NCBI RefSeq assembly: GCF_041200175.1
Contig: NZ_CP165727.1
Location: 7,186,001 to 7,250,000 of the forward strand
DNA from: Streptomyces sp. R33
Lineage (GTDB): Bacteria; Actinomycetota; Actinomycetes; Streptomycetales; Streptomycetaceae
DNA length: 64,000 nt
Direction: 5' to 3'
Position numbers and translations under genes: made by a program. Below, piece by piece: positions 17,858 to 26,571 of the stretch; the first letter of the stretch is position 1; every line of letters begins with the position of its first letter. The notes under the pieces are model-generated. The model had not been told where the DNA came from. It made no database searches and saw only the letters and a program-made list of their open reading frames with translations.

Positions 17858-18546
17858 AGCCGCCCCCGTATGTCGTCGGCGGGCGCGCGGAGCACCTCGG
17901 GCAGAACCGATTCGGCAGTGGCCGGGCTAAGACGGACACGTGAACGTGGCACTTCTGAATGGAGGCACACGGTTTCCCCTGTCAGTCGAAGGTGGCGTTC
18001 AGCGGTCGCGAACGGTGTTCGTACTCGGCGACCGGAAATGACTTCAACGGAGGGCGCGGTACGAGAAGTCCGGAGCGGTCGTCATGCACTGACCCTCGAG
18101 TGGGACTCGACTCGAAATGCACAGCTCCCGGCCTCTTGGCCAACATTCCTATCACGGAGTGGACTTGGAATGTCAACAGGCAACCGGCGCACCCTCCACG
18201 TCATCGTCCTTCAGGCCGACCCACCCGACGATTTATACCGTGAACCCGGTCGAGTCCGCCTTGAGCCCCGCTTCCGATCGGCTGGAAGTGAAATGGAAGA
18301 ATTGCCACCGCCGCATCGGCCCGTGATTCACTGGCGAGGAGTTTACGGGTAAGAGGTCAGTCGACCTGGAGCCTTGTCGGCGAGGGTGTTTCGGCGTAAC
18401 GAGGCGTAACTCTGGCCGGTCGGCGTGCAAGGAGACCCCGATGCCGCTGAAGCAGGTGTCCAGAACCCCGCCCCTGACGGGAGTGCGGGTTGAACGCGTG
18501 AAGGCTTCGTCGCGATACAGCGCAACGGGGCCGAAGGGGTGTGTGC
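17858..18546. other. Divergent intergenic region, no gene recognised
   Basis: About 690 bp between the leftward thioesterase operon and the rightward SDR operon, with patches less GC-rich than the genes. Short open frames on both strands encode nothing I recognise. It must hold both promoters; a weak rightward match is TTGAAC (18490-18495), 18 nt, GATACA (18514-18519), and I found no convincing leftward one. I specifically looked for an MbtH-like gene and did not see one. Confidence 0.5.
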
Positions 18547-19341
18547 ATGACGCAGGAAAAGCGTGGCGTGGCCGTGGTCTCGGGTGCATCTTCGGGATTC
18601 GGCTGGAGAATTGCACAGGTGCTGAGCCGGCAGGGCTACTCCGTGGTGGCTCTGGCCCGCAGAGCGGACCGTCTGAAGGAGCTGGCGGAAGAGGACTCCA
18701 CAGGAGCGATTCTGCCGGTGGCCGCCGATGTCCGTGACCGAGAAGGTCTGGCCATGGCCCTCGACGAGCTGCCTCCGGAATTCCGTGACATCGCGGTCCT
18801 CGTCAACAACGCCGGCCTCTCGCGAGGGTTCGACACCCTTCAATCGGGCAATGGTGATGCCTGGCGCGAAATGATCGACACGAATATCTCCGGTCTGCTC
18901 AACCTCAGCGGTCTGGTGCTTCCCCGCCTCGTCTCGCGCGGGTCCGGGCACGTCGTGAACATCGGCTCGATCGCGGCGAGTTACCCCTACATGGGCGGGA
19001 ACGTCTATGCCGCCACCAAGGCATTCGTCCACCAGCTGTCGCTGAACATGCGCGTCGACCTCCAGGGAACCGGCGTCAGGGTGAGCTGTGTGGCGCCCGG
19101 TATGGCGAAGACCGAGTTCGCCAAGGTCCGCTACGACGGGGACGAGGAGCGCGCCGACGCGCTCTACCAGGGCATCGAACCGCTCACCGCCGACGACGTG
19201 GCCGAGGCGGTCGCCTGGTGTCTCTCGCAGCCCGCCCGGGTCAACGTCAACATGATCGAACTGATGTCGGCCGAGCAGCACTTCGGGCTCGGCGTGGCCG
19301 GCAGTCCGACCGCCCGGCCGGGTGGTGCGGAGGGTGCGTGA
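18547..19341 (+). CDS. Short-chain dehydrogenase/reductase (YdfG-like)
   Basis: 264-residue classical SDR with the NADP(H) motif SGASSGFG at 12-19, NNAG at 87-90, Ser141, and Tyr154-xxx-Lys158 in YAATKAF. It is closest in feel to YdfG-type 3-hydroxy-acid dehydrogenases (serine or allo-threonine oxidation), an enzyme type used in tailoring of beta-hydroxy amino acids. ATG at 18547 with AAGGGG about 7 nt upstream. It overlaps the next gene, so the SDR, acetyltransferase and carbamoyltransferase form one operon. The substrate is unknown; an amino-acid side-chain alcohol or aldehyde in the peptide precursor is plausible. Confidence 0.88.
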   Translation: MTQEKRGVAVVSGASSGFGWRIAQVLSRQGYSVVALARRADRLKELAEEDSTGAILPVAADVRDREGLAMALDELPPEFRDIAVLVNNAGLSRGFDTLQSGNGDAWREMIDTNISGLLNLSGLVLPRLVSRGSGHVVNIGSIAASYPYMGGNVYAATKAFVHQLSLNMRVDLQGTGVRVSCVAPGMAKTEFAKVRYDGDEERADALYQGIEPLTADDVAEAVAWCLSQPARVNVNMIELMSAEQHFGLGVAGSPTARPGGAEGA

Positions 19342-19918
19342 GTCCGCGCAGACCGCCTCCCGGCTCCTGACCGCGACGGACGTGCTCGTTGCACGACCCG
19401 CGCGCCCCGAGGACGCGGAGCAGATCGCCCTGCTCTCGGCCCCGTTCGTCGAGCAGGGCCTGCTGGTGGCTCGCCCGCTGGCCGAACTGGCCGAAAGGTC
19501 ACAGGGCTTCGTCGTCGCCTGTGAGGGGGACCGCATGGTCGGCTGCGCAGGGGTGGCACCCTCCGGGAGCAGCCTGCTCGTCTACAACCTGTGCATCGCG
19601 GTCGACTGGCAGGGCAGGGGGATCGGCCGGCACCTGGTCGGTATCGCCCAGACCATCGGCAGAGAACTCGGATACGGCTCTCTGCTGGCCCTGACCCAGT
19701 ACAGCGGCGAATGGTTCGGGAAGCTGGGTTTCTCGGAAGTCCCGGCGAGCGAGATCCGTGACGAATGGCGCGCCCTCTTCCGTCCGGGCCGAAGATCCAG
19801 CCTCTACCAGTTGAGATTCACCTCCGAGCCGTCGGAGACCGAAGCACTTCCATGTGCCGACTCAAGCAGACCAAGGAGTGACACAGTTGATAATCTGCGG
19901 GTTGAAACTCACGCATGA
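19322..19918 (+). CDS. GNAT N-acetyltransferase (amino-acid acetyltransferase-like)
   Basis: Up to 198 residues with a GNAT core: NLCIAVDWQGRGIGRHLVGIAQTIGRELG is the acetyl-CoA pyrophosphate-loop region (QGRGIG), followed by LALTQYSGEWFGKLGFSEV. The WF-K-GF ending recalls ArgA-type N-acetylglutamate synthase domains. The start is uncertain: GTG at 19322 overlaps the SDR by 20 bp, while GTG at 19334 or 19382 would also keep the fold. The 3' end overlaps the carbamoyltransferase start by 32 bp. Possible roles are acetyl protection of an amino-acid intermediate or self-resistance by acetylating the product; neither is shown by sequence alone. Confidence 0.85.
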   Translation: MVRRVRESAQTASRLLTATDVLVARPARPEDAEQIALLSAPFVEQGLLVARPLAELAERSQGFVVACEGDRMVGCAGVAPSGSSLLVYNLCIAVDWQGRGIGRHLVGIAQTIGRELGYGSLLALTQYSGEWFGKLGFSEVPASEIRDEWRALFRPGRRSSLYQLRFTSEPSETEALPCADSSRPRSDTVDNLRVETHA

Positions 19919-21593
19919 TGGTGCCGTCGCCCTGCTCGACGACGACCGTCTCGTGTTCAGTGTCGAGATGGAGAAGCTGGGGAACGGTCTGCGCTACAGC
20001 ACCGTTGCCGACTTCAGCCTGATCCCCGGAATCCTCTCCGACTTCGGCTACAAGCCGGAGGACGTCGACCAGTGGGTCGTCGACGGCTGGGACGGAGACG
20101 TCTCCGGAACAGTGGCCCTTCTCGACCAGGGGGTGCCCACGGAGATCGTGGTCGGTCCCTACCGGGAGTCGGCGGCGTGCCCGGCGCTCGATTCGCCCAG
20201 CGTCTCGGGCAAGTTCCCGATGGACGGCCAGACTTACGCGTACACCAGTTTCCCGCACGCTGCCGGACACGTGGCGAGCGCTTACGCATCCAGCCCCTTC
20301 GCCCAGCGCGGCGAAGGCTCCTTCGTCCTGGTCTGGGACGGCGGACTCTTCCCCCGCCTCTACTGGGTGGACCCGCGCGACGGCGTGGAGAACCTGGGCG
20401 AACTCTTCCCCCTCCTCGGCCATGCGTACGCCATTGCGGGACACCACTTCGGGCCTTTCCGCAAGACCGTCCAGTCACCCACGGTCGACGACCTCTCGGT
20501 CGCCGGCAAGCTCATGGCGTACATCGCGCTGGGCCAGGTCGACGAGCGCGTCCTCACGGTTCTGCGGGAGGAGTTCCACCGCGTCTTCGAGAGCGACGAG
20601 CCGGCGGCCGTGGAGTACCGCGCGGCGGTCGGCGGGTACGGCAGTCTCTTCGAGCCGTCCGTGCCTCCCGTGCACGAGTTCTTCTCCGCGGTCCGCACCC
20701 GGGTGTCGGAGAACGGGATCAGCGACGAGGACGTCCTGGCGAGCGTGCACGCCTTCTTCGAGGACCTCCTCGTCGAGCGGATCACCGCCAAGGTCCGCGC
20801 CGCCAAGGGCGAAGGCCCCTGGAACCTGTGCTTCGCCGGCGGCTGCGCGCTCAACATCAAGTGGAACAGCGCGCTGCGCGAGGCGCCGGACTTCCGCGAC
20901 GTGTGGGTCCCGCCGTTCCCCAACGACTCGGGCTCCGCCATCGGAGCGGCCGTTCTGGGCCGGGCGCAGCGCGACGGCCTCGCCCCGCTCACGTGGAACC
21001 CCCGGCTGGGCCCGGCGCTGACGCCGTCGCCCGAGCTGCCCGCCGGCTGGTCGGCGTCGGCGTGTGCTCCGGAGGAACTCGCGGCGATCCTCCACGAGTC
21101 CGGAGAGCCCGTGGTGGTCCTGCACGGACGAGCCGAGCTCGGCCCCCGCGCACTCGGCGGCCGCAGCATCCTGGCGGCCCCGGTCAGCGCGTCGATGAAG
21201 GACGAGCTGAACCGGGTCAAGGACCGCGAGCCCTACCGGCCCGTCGCCCCCATCTGCCTCGAGGCCGATGCACCGGCGATCTTCGCTCCCGGCACGCCGG
21301 ACCCGCACATGCTCTTCGACCACGAGGTCCGGGCGGAATGGGTGGACCGCATCCCCGCGGTCATCCACCTCGACGGCACCGCGCGGCTCCAGACGGTCGG
21401 CCCGGACGACGACGACCTGCTCTTCGCCGTCCTGTCGGCCTATCGACGGCTCAGCGGCGTCCCGGTGCTCTGCAACACCAGCGCCAACCTCAACGGGCAC
21501 GGCTTCTTCCCCGACGTGGCTTCGGCCGCCGAGTGGGGCAGGGTCGCCCGGATCTGGAGCGACGGGACGCTGTACCAGCGCACCGACGGCTGA
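19887..21593 (+). CDS. O-carbamoyltransferase (NodU/CmcH/TobZ family)
   Basis: 568-residue carbamoyltransferase, which makes carbamoyl-adenylate from carbamoyl phosphate and ATP and transfers it to a hydroxyl. The N-terminal Kae1-like domain has LTHDGAVALL and FPHAAGHVASAY (metal-binding His residues); the C-terminal YrdC-like part has ELGPRALGGRS and CNTSANLNG. The start is TTG at 19887: AAGGAG lies about 8 nt upstream and similarity begins there (MIICGLKLTHDG); the ATG at 19854 would add 11 unsupported residues. The acceptor is probably a hydroxylated pentanoate-type amino acid, as in the O-carbamoylated residue reported for GE81112. It is the last gene of the rightward trio. Confidence 0.9.
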   Translation: MIICGLKLTHDGAVALLDDDRLVFSVEMEKLGNGLRYSTVADFSLIPGILSDFGYKPEDVDQWVVDGWDGDVSGTVALLDQGVPTEIVVGPYRESAACPALDSPSVSGKFPMDGQTYAYTSFPHAAGHVASAYASSPFAQRGEGSFVLVWDGGLFPRLYWVDPRDGVENLGELFPLLGHAYAIAGHHFGPFRKTVQSPTVDDLSVAGKLMAYIALGQVDERVLTVLREEFHRVFESDEPAAVEYRAAVGGYGSLFEPSVPPVHEFFSAVRTRVSENGISDEDVLASVHAFFEDLLVERITAKVRAAKGEGPWNLCFAGGCALNIKWNSALREAPDFRDVWVPPFPNDSGSAIGAAVLGRAQRDGLAPLTWNPRLGPALTPSPELPAGWSASACAPEELAAILHESGEPVVVLHGRAELGPRALGGRSILAAPVSASMKDELNRVKDREPYRPVAPICLEADAPAIFAPGTPDPHMLFDHEVRAEWVDRIPAVIHLDGTARLQTVGPDDDDLLFAVLSAYRRLSGVPVLCNTSANLNGHGFFPDVASAAEWGRVARIWSDGTLYQRTDG

Positions 21594-21623
21594 ACGGGGC
21601 GCGACCCCGCAGCCACGTCCCGA

Positions 21624-21650
21624 CCCGGCCGGGCTTCAGGGCCGGGCCGG
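21624..21650. terminator. Possible bidirectional terminator
   Basis: GC-rich hairpin around a TTCA loop (CCCGGCC arm from 21624, GGGCCGGG arm from 21639) between the convergent carbamoyltransferase and methyltransferase genes. It overlaps the latter's stop region and has no T-run. Confidence 0.35.
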
Positions 21651-22385
21651 GCGGCGCAGGAGCAGGGTGACGAAGCCCAGCGTGCCCCGGTAGCCGTGGA
21701 GCCAGGCCTTGCGGTGGCTGGCCGCGGCCTCGAGCGCTTGGCCGTGGTCAGGGTGCTCCGGGTTGTCGAGGGCCCAGCGGGAGAGCGACCCGGTCCAGGA
21801 CCACTCGTAGTCGTCCCACTCCTGGAGGCTGCTGACGTGTCCGTGGACCGGCACCCAGCCGTCGGCCGTGATGCGGTCGACCGTCGTCGCGAGGTCGGCG
21901 TAGTCGTCGGCGGCGAAACCGGCGTCGAGGGTCTTGCGGTCGGGTTCGCGTTCCCAGAAGCACTCGCCGATGAGGACGCTTCCGCCCGGGGCGAGGTGGC
22001 CGTCGACGGCCTTCAAGGTGGGGAGGAGTCCTCCGAACGCGTGCGTGGCGCCGATGCTGAGGACCAGGCCGTACCGGTGCGGCGAGGTGAACTCCGCGGC
22101 GTCCTGGGCGTGGAAGGCGATCCGGCCGCCGAGCCCCGCTTCGTCGACGGCGCGGCCGGCGGCGGCGATGGCCTCCGCGTCGTCGTCGACGCCGTCGGCA
22201 CGCAGGTCCGGGCGAGCGGCTTGCGCACGCATCAGCCAGGTGCCCGATCCGCACCCGAGGTCGAGCAGCCGGACGTCGCTGCTCGGCAGGGCCCGTTCGA
22301 GGAGCCTGTGCACGGACTCGTCGCTCAGCGGAGCGGCGACGGGGTGGCCGGTGTGGGCGATGGAGCTGATCTGTCGGCGGTCCAT
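21636..22385 (-). CDS. Class I SAM-dependent methyltransferase
   Basis: 249-residue Rossmann-fold methyltransferase. SAM motif I is LLDLGCGSGTW near 39-49, acidic motif II is DGVDDD and motif IV region is GLVLSIGATHAFGG. The start ATG at 22385 (MDRRQISSIAHTGHP) is the first with family similarity; the open frame to 22754 runs into the hydrolase gene. It lies 94 bp downstream of the hydrolase gene on the same strand. I cannot name the substrate. It could be a cluster tailoring enzyme or a chromosomal neighbour at the cluster border. Confidence 0.85.
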   Translation of the reverse strand: MDRRQISSIAHTGHPVAAPLSDESVHRLLERALPSSDVRLLDLGCGSGTWLMRAQAARPDLRADGVDDDAEAIAAAGRAVDEAGLGGRIAFHAQDAAEFTSPHRYGLVLSIGATHAFGGLLPTLKAVDGHLAPGGSVLIGECFWEREPDRKTLDAGFAADDYADLATTVDRITADGWVPVHGHVSSLQEWDDYEWSWTGSLSRWALDNPEHPDHGQALEAAASHRKAWLHGYRGTLGFVTLLLRRPARP

Positions 22386-22479
22386 GGCAGCATCCTGCAC
22401 CTCCCCTCGCCCTGAGCCCCCGACACGGTCGACCGGGCAACCCGATCGTGTGCCCCGGGCGCTGTCGTGGTGCCCGTGG

Positions 22480-23298
22480 TCAGGATGCGATCGGGTGCTG
22501 CTCCAGGAACCGGGCCAGGGCCTCGGCGACCGGCCGGGGCCGTTCGATGTGGAGCAGATGGCCGACGTCGTCGATGACGCACTCCTCGATGTCGGGCACG
22601 GTCGAGCGGAGGAACTCGGCGACCTCGACCCACAGCTGCAGGGTGCCGCTTCCCAGCAGGGACAGCACCGGTTGGCGGATCGCCGCGGCGTTTTCCGGGC
22701 TGAACCGCCACTCGGCCAGGGCGGGGAGCTCGATCCCGAAGAACGTGTCGGCATCCTTGACCGCCTGCTCGACGCTGCCCGGCATGCGTTCCTCGAGCAG
22801 GGCCCGGCAGCGTTCCCCGTCCATGCCGCTGACGAGGGACAGGAACAGCTCGATGGCGCGTTCGCCGTCCCCGTCGGCGTACGCTCCGAACGCCGGCGCC
22901 GCCTGCGCGAAGAACGCCTCGCCCGAGGGCACGGACAGCAGGGAGAGCTCCAGCAGGGCGACCGTCACGATGCGGTCGGGGTGGTCCTGGGCCATCTGGG
23001 CGGCGACTGCCGCGCCGCTCGAGTGTCCGGCCACGTGGGTGCGGCCGATGCCGAGGTGGTCGAGCAGCGCGATGGCATCGGCGGCGTGGTCGGCGACGGC
23101 CACCGGCCCGGGGGTGTGGGTGCTGCCGCCCCAGCCACGCTTGTGGTAGCGGACCAGCCGGTAGCGCTCGGTGAGTGCCGGTTCGGCGAGGAGCGGGGCG
23201 AACCCATCGGCCAGGACCGGGCTGATGAGCAGGACCGGCTCCCCGGTTCCGCGGATCTCGTGTTCCAGCCGGATGCCGTTCACTGTGGCGGTGTCCAT
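22480..23298 (-). CDS. Alpha/beta-fold hydrolase
   Basis: 272-residue hydrolase of the epoxide hydrolase/haloperoxidase-like group. Nucleophile motif is GHSSGA near 95-100, acid probably in the DIEECVIDD region, His in GHLLHIERP. The ATG at 23298 has GGAGG about 5 nt upstream and gives MDTATVNGIRLEHEIRG; the open frame starts 11 codons earlier without a better site. It is divergent from the TPR protein gene (88 bp apart), a common arrangement for a small hydrolase next to a regulator in Streptomyces. Substrate unknown. Confidence 0.87.
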   Translation of the reverse strand: MDTATVNGIRLEHEIRGTGEPVLLISPVLADGFAPLLAEPALTERYRLVRYHKRGWGGSTHTPGPVAVADHAADAIALLDHLGIGRTHVAGHSSGAAVAAQMAQDHPDRIVTVALLELSLLSVPSGEAFFAQAAPAFGAYADGDGERAIELFLSLVSGMDGERCRALLEERMPGSVEQAVKDADTFFGIELPALAEWRFSPENAAAIRQPVLSLLGSGTLQLWVEVAEFLRSTVPDIEECVIDDVGHLLHIERPRPVAEALARFLEQHPIAS

Positions 23299-23386
23299 GA
23301 CGTCCTCCCATGCGGTTTTGTGGCTCACCATGGAGGCGTAAGCAGGACGCTTACCGCCGTAACCGACCGAGCCCGGGATCGAGGGA

Positions 23387-25417
23387 ATGCCCGTGACCCA
23401 CGCCGCTGGGGACGGAACCGGCCTGGAGCGGGCGCGGAACGCCGCGGCCTGCGGAGCGTGGTCGGACGCCTACGCCGGGTTCCTGACGGCCAGGGAAGCG
23501 GGCGATCTCGACCCGAACGGGCTCGCCGAATTCGCCGACGTCGCGTATGCCGCCGGACACCTCGACGTCACGATCGAGACCTGGGAGCAGCTCCACGGCG
23601 AACTGTCCCGGCTCGGCGAGGACAACGCAGCGGCCGGAGCCGCCGTACGGGTCGCCATGCACCTGCTGTTCGACACCGCACTCATGGCACCCGTACGAGG
23701 GTGGCTACGCCGCGCGGACCGCCTGCTCGCCACCCCACCACCGCTCACCGGAGCGCACGCGTGGTTCGCGGCGGTGCGCACCTTCGAGCGCCTCCTCAGC
23801 GGCGACCTGGAAGCCGCGCGGAGCTGGGCAGAGCGGGCGATCGAGACGGGCTCGCACACCGATCCGGCGGCGGCGGCGATCGGACGAGTGGCCCAGGCGA
23901 GACTGGTGATCCTCGACGGTGACGTCGCACGGGGCCTGGAACTCCTCGACGACGCCGGCACGGCGGCGATGGCCGGCGACCTCGATGCGCTGTCGACCGG
24001 AGTCGTCTACTGCGAGCTGGTGTGCGCACTGCAGGGCCTGGCCCAGTACGACCTGGCCGAACAGTGGACCGAGGCGATGGAGCGGTGGGCGCGCACGAAC
24101 GCGATCGGCAGCCTGCACGGCCGGTGCCGCGTGCACCGGGCCGAGATCCTGCGTCTGCGGGGCCAGTGCGCGAGCGCCGAGCAGCAGGTGTTGCTCGCGT
24201 GCGAGGAGCTGCGCCCCTACGTGCGGCGCGAGCTGGGCTGGCCGCTGACGGAGCTGGGCCGGATCCGGCTGCGGCGTGGCAACCGGACCGGCGCGGAAGA
24301 GGCGCTGCTCGCCGCCCATCGCCTCGGATGGGATCCCGAACCAGGGCTCTCGCTCGTCCGGCTCGCCGACGGCGACGTCGACACGGCGGCCACCGCGATC
24401 CGGGAGGCACTGGCGCGGCCGCTGCCGGTGCCGTCGAAGGAACTGCCCCCCACCTCCGAACTGCGGCGGGCACCGTTGCTGGACGCACAGGTCAGGATCG
24501 CCGTGGCCGGCGCCGACCTGGAGACGGCACGGGTCGCGGCCCGCGAGCTCGAGGAGGTGGCCGCCGCCTTCGAAAGCAACGCGCTCGCCGCATCCGCACT
24601 GCGAGCCCGGGGGGAAGTCCTGCTCGCCGAGGGCGATGCGGCCGGCGCGTCCGCGTTCTTCACCGATGCCGTCCGGGCCTGGAACGAAGTCGGCGCCCCC
24701 TACGAGACGGCCGAGTGCCGGCTCCGGCTCGCGGACGCCCAGCGGGCCCTGGGCAACCTCCGGGCCGAGACCTTGGAGCGGGAGGCGGCGCGCACCGAGC
24801 TCGATCGGATCACCCGCGCTCCCGCGGCCGAGGAGCCGCAGACGGACGGGGCCGAGCTGGACTCCTTCGTCCGGGAGGGCGACTACTGGAGGGTCGTCTT
24901 CGACGGCCGGCGCGTGACCGCACGGGACAGCAAGGGCATGCACCACCTCGCCCGCCTCCTCGCCGCGCCGGGCCGGGAGTTCCACGTCCTCGACCTCGCC
25001 GCCGCCGACACCGCCGACCCGGACGCCGCAGCCAGGCTCGCCCGCGCCGGCGACGCCGGCCCCCTCCTGGACGCCCGCGCCAAGCAGATGTACCGCCGGC
25101 GGCTCGCGGAGATCGAGGAGGACATGGAGGAGGCCCGCGCCGACAACGACATCGCCAGGCAGGAACAGAGCGAACTCGAACGTGGATTCCTGATCAGCGA
25201 ACTCACCCGGGCCGTCGGTCTCGGCGGGCGCGACCGGCACGCCGGCGCAGCCTCCGAACGGGCCCGGGCCGCCGTCACCCAGTCCGTACGCAAGGCCATC
25301 GGCCGTCTCCACGACGTGTTGCCGGCCCTCAGCGACCACCTCGACCGGACGATCCGCACGGGAACCTACTGCGTCTACGTCCCTGATCCGCGCGTTCCTC
25401 CCTCGTGGTCCACGTGA
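23387..25417 (+). CDS. TPR-rich putative regulatory protein with actinobacterial C-terminal module
   Basis: Up to 676 residues. Residues about 20-480 are alanine-rich helical repeats typical of TPR arrays in LuxR/AfsR-like regulators. The C-terminal 160 residues (DYWRVVFDGRRVTARDSKGMHHLARLLA, a charged helix, then AVGLGGRDRHAG and EHLDRTIRTGTYCVYVPDP by similarity) match a module common at the end of such actinobacterial proteins. There is no N-terminal ATPase and no recognisable helix-turn-helix. GTG at 23393 has a better-spaced GAGGGA than the ATG at 23387. A sensory or scaffolding role is likely, and it could regulate the adjacent hydrolase; function unproven. Confidence 0.8.
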   Translation: MPVTHAAGDGTGLERARNAAACGAWSDAYAGFLTAREAGDLDPNGLAEFADVAYAAGHLDVTIETWEQLHGELSRLGEDNAAAGAAVRVAMHLLFDTALMAPVRGWLRRADRLLATPPPLTGAHAWFAAVRTFERLLSGDLEAARSWAERAIETGSHTDPAAAAIGRVAQARLVILDGDVARGLELLDDAGTAAMAGDLDALSTGVVYCELVCALQGLAQYDLAEQWTEAMERWARTNAIGSLHGRCRVHRAEILRLRGQCASAEQQVLLACEELRPYVRRELGWPLTELGRIRLRRGNRTGAEEALLAAHRLGWDPEPGLSLVRLADGDVDTAATAIREALARPLPVPSKELPPTSELRRAPLLDAQVRIAVAGADLETARVAARELEEVAAAFESNALAASALRARGEVLLAEGDAAGASAFFTDAVRAWNEVGAPYETAECRLRLADAQRALGNLRAETLEREAARTELDRITRAPAAEEPQTDGAELDSFVREGDYWRVVFDGRRVTARDSKGMHHLARLLAAPGREFHVLDLAAADTADPDAAARLARAGDAGPLLDARAKQMYRRRLAEIEEDMEEARADNDIARQEQSELERGFLISELTRAVGLGGRDRHAGAASERARAAVTQSVRKAIGRLHDVLPALSDHLDRTIRTGTYCVYVPDPRVPPSWST

Positions 25418-25420
25418 GAA

Positions 25421-25513
25421 CTGGAAGAAACCCAGCTTCTTGGGGGAGTAGCTGACCAGGAGGTTCTTCGTCTCCTGGTGGTACAGCAGCTGCACCCACG
25501 CTGACCAGGGCAA
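25421..25513 (-). pseudogene. 3'-end fragment of an aldehyde dehydrogenase gene
   Basis: The minus strand reads QLLYHQETKNLLVSYSPKK and then LGFF, nearly the same as the C-terminus of the intact aldehyde dehydrogenase at 39309-40832 (EHYQQTKNLLVSYSPKRLGFF). Only the last 30 or so residues exist and the expected TAG stop reads CAG. It contains the left copy of the 20-bp direct repeat. Interpreted as the displaced 3' end of the gene after island integration; a remnant of another paralog is the alternative. Confidence 0.75.
25454..25473. repeat. Left 20-bp direct repeat (putative attL core)
   Basis: Sequence GACCAGGAGGTTCTTCGTCT, identical to 39342-39361. Flanks on both sides are similar coding sequence but diverge immediately (T/A before, C/G after). 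Confidence 0.7.
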
Positions 25514-25556
25514 ACGGCAGTTGGTATGGCTCCTATCGAGTCGAGGGCTGTGCGGT

Positions 25557-26010
25557 GCACGTCATGGATTCCCGGGCCCAGTTCGTACGCGGCGATGCGA
25601 TGAGGCTGCCGTTCGCGGACGGCGGGCGTCGGTGGCGAACAGCGGCGTCCTCAGCTTCGTCCCTGCTCCTGAGCCGGCCATTGCAGAGATGGCCCGCATC
25701 CTGCGCCCCGGCGGGACGCTCCCCGCGTACCTCTGGGACTACACCCAGGGAGGCATGGAACTCATCCGCTACTTCTGGGAACCGCAGTCTCCCTGGACGA
25801 GGGCAGTCGGGAGCTGGACGAGTTCCTGCGAGCGGCCGGCCTGGCGGACGTGAGGTCGACGAGATCAACATCGCCACACGCTTCAGGAATTCCGACGACT
25901 ACGGGGCCCCGTTCCTGGGCGGGCAAGGGCATGCCCCGTCGTACCTCGCGTCACTGTCGCAGAAGGGGGGGCAGGTCCTCTGTCTGGTGGGCCCCGCTCC
26001 GGTTACGGGC
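25557..26010 (+). pseudogene. Frameshifted class I methyltransferase remnant
   Basis: Pieces of one SAM methyltransferase appear in different frames: HVMDSRAQFVRGDAMRLPFADG (from about 25558), then VANSGVLSFVPAPEPAIAEMARILRPGG and LWDYTQGGMELIRYFWEP in another frame (about 25630-25790), then ATRFRNSDDYGAPFLGGQG and APSYLASLS after a further shift (about 25870-25970). The order matches intact family members (a GDA..LPF motif, then LRPGG, then a WAPFLGGQGPAP-like segment). The SAM-binding N-terminus is missing, so this is a 5'-truncated, multiply shifted relic. Confidence 0.75.
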
Positions 26011-26571
26011 CTGGGCTCCGGGTGCGGATCCGATCCGGCAGCAGGACCGTGCCCGCGAGTGCGCCGTAAGCCAGCTCGTCAGGCGCCCACAGAACGCGCG
26101 ACACCCGCGCCCGGCAGGAACGGCTGATGGTGGCCGAGGTGGCGGGACGCGCACGCCGTGTTCCGGCTGAACCGGGCCGCGCTCCGAGCAGCCCGGTTCG
26201 ACGGGGCGCTTCAGGCGGGACGTGATCCGGGAGCGCATGGAGGGTATCGGAACGCCGCACCGAACTCTACGACGCCTTCGTCTCCATCGCCTGCGGCCCT
26301 CATCTACGGGCGACGCCTCAAGCGAGCCCAACCGTGATCGTGCTGGGAGCTCCCAGCGACGCGTACGGAGTACTACCGCTTGCACACCCAGTGTGACCCC
26401 GCCTAGCTTCGCAATCAGCCTGTGCTTGCCCGGGCTTCGTTCAGTTTACGTAACTGATGGAGTCGGCAAATGGAAGCTAATTCATCAGTCCGGCTGCCAG
26501 GTCACAGCACTAGCCGACTGTACTGCCGCACTACCGGATCGCGGTCTGCGCCGAGAGTCGAGGAGAAGACC
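26011..26571. other. Non-coding or decayed stretch before the beta-helix gene
   Basis: No gene recognised on either strand, only short open frames without family features. The last 150 bp are less GC-rich and probably carry the beta-helix gene promoter; a small palindrome (CAGTT...AACTG, 26443-26457) lies about 115 bp before that start. Confidence 0.4.

Noticed and set aside
17858..18546. Possible MbtH-like gene for the NRPS
   Set aside because: No frame shows the NxExQxSxWP pattern; an MbtH gene may lie outside the window or elsewhere in the genome.
26443..26457. Short palindrome CAGTT...AACTG as regulator site
   Set aside because: Five-base arms are too short to support a separate claim; mentioned only in the region note.
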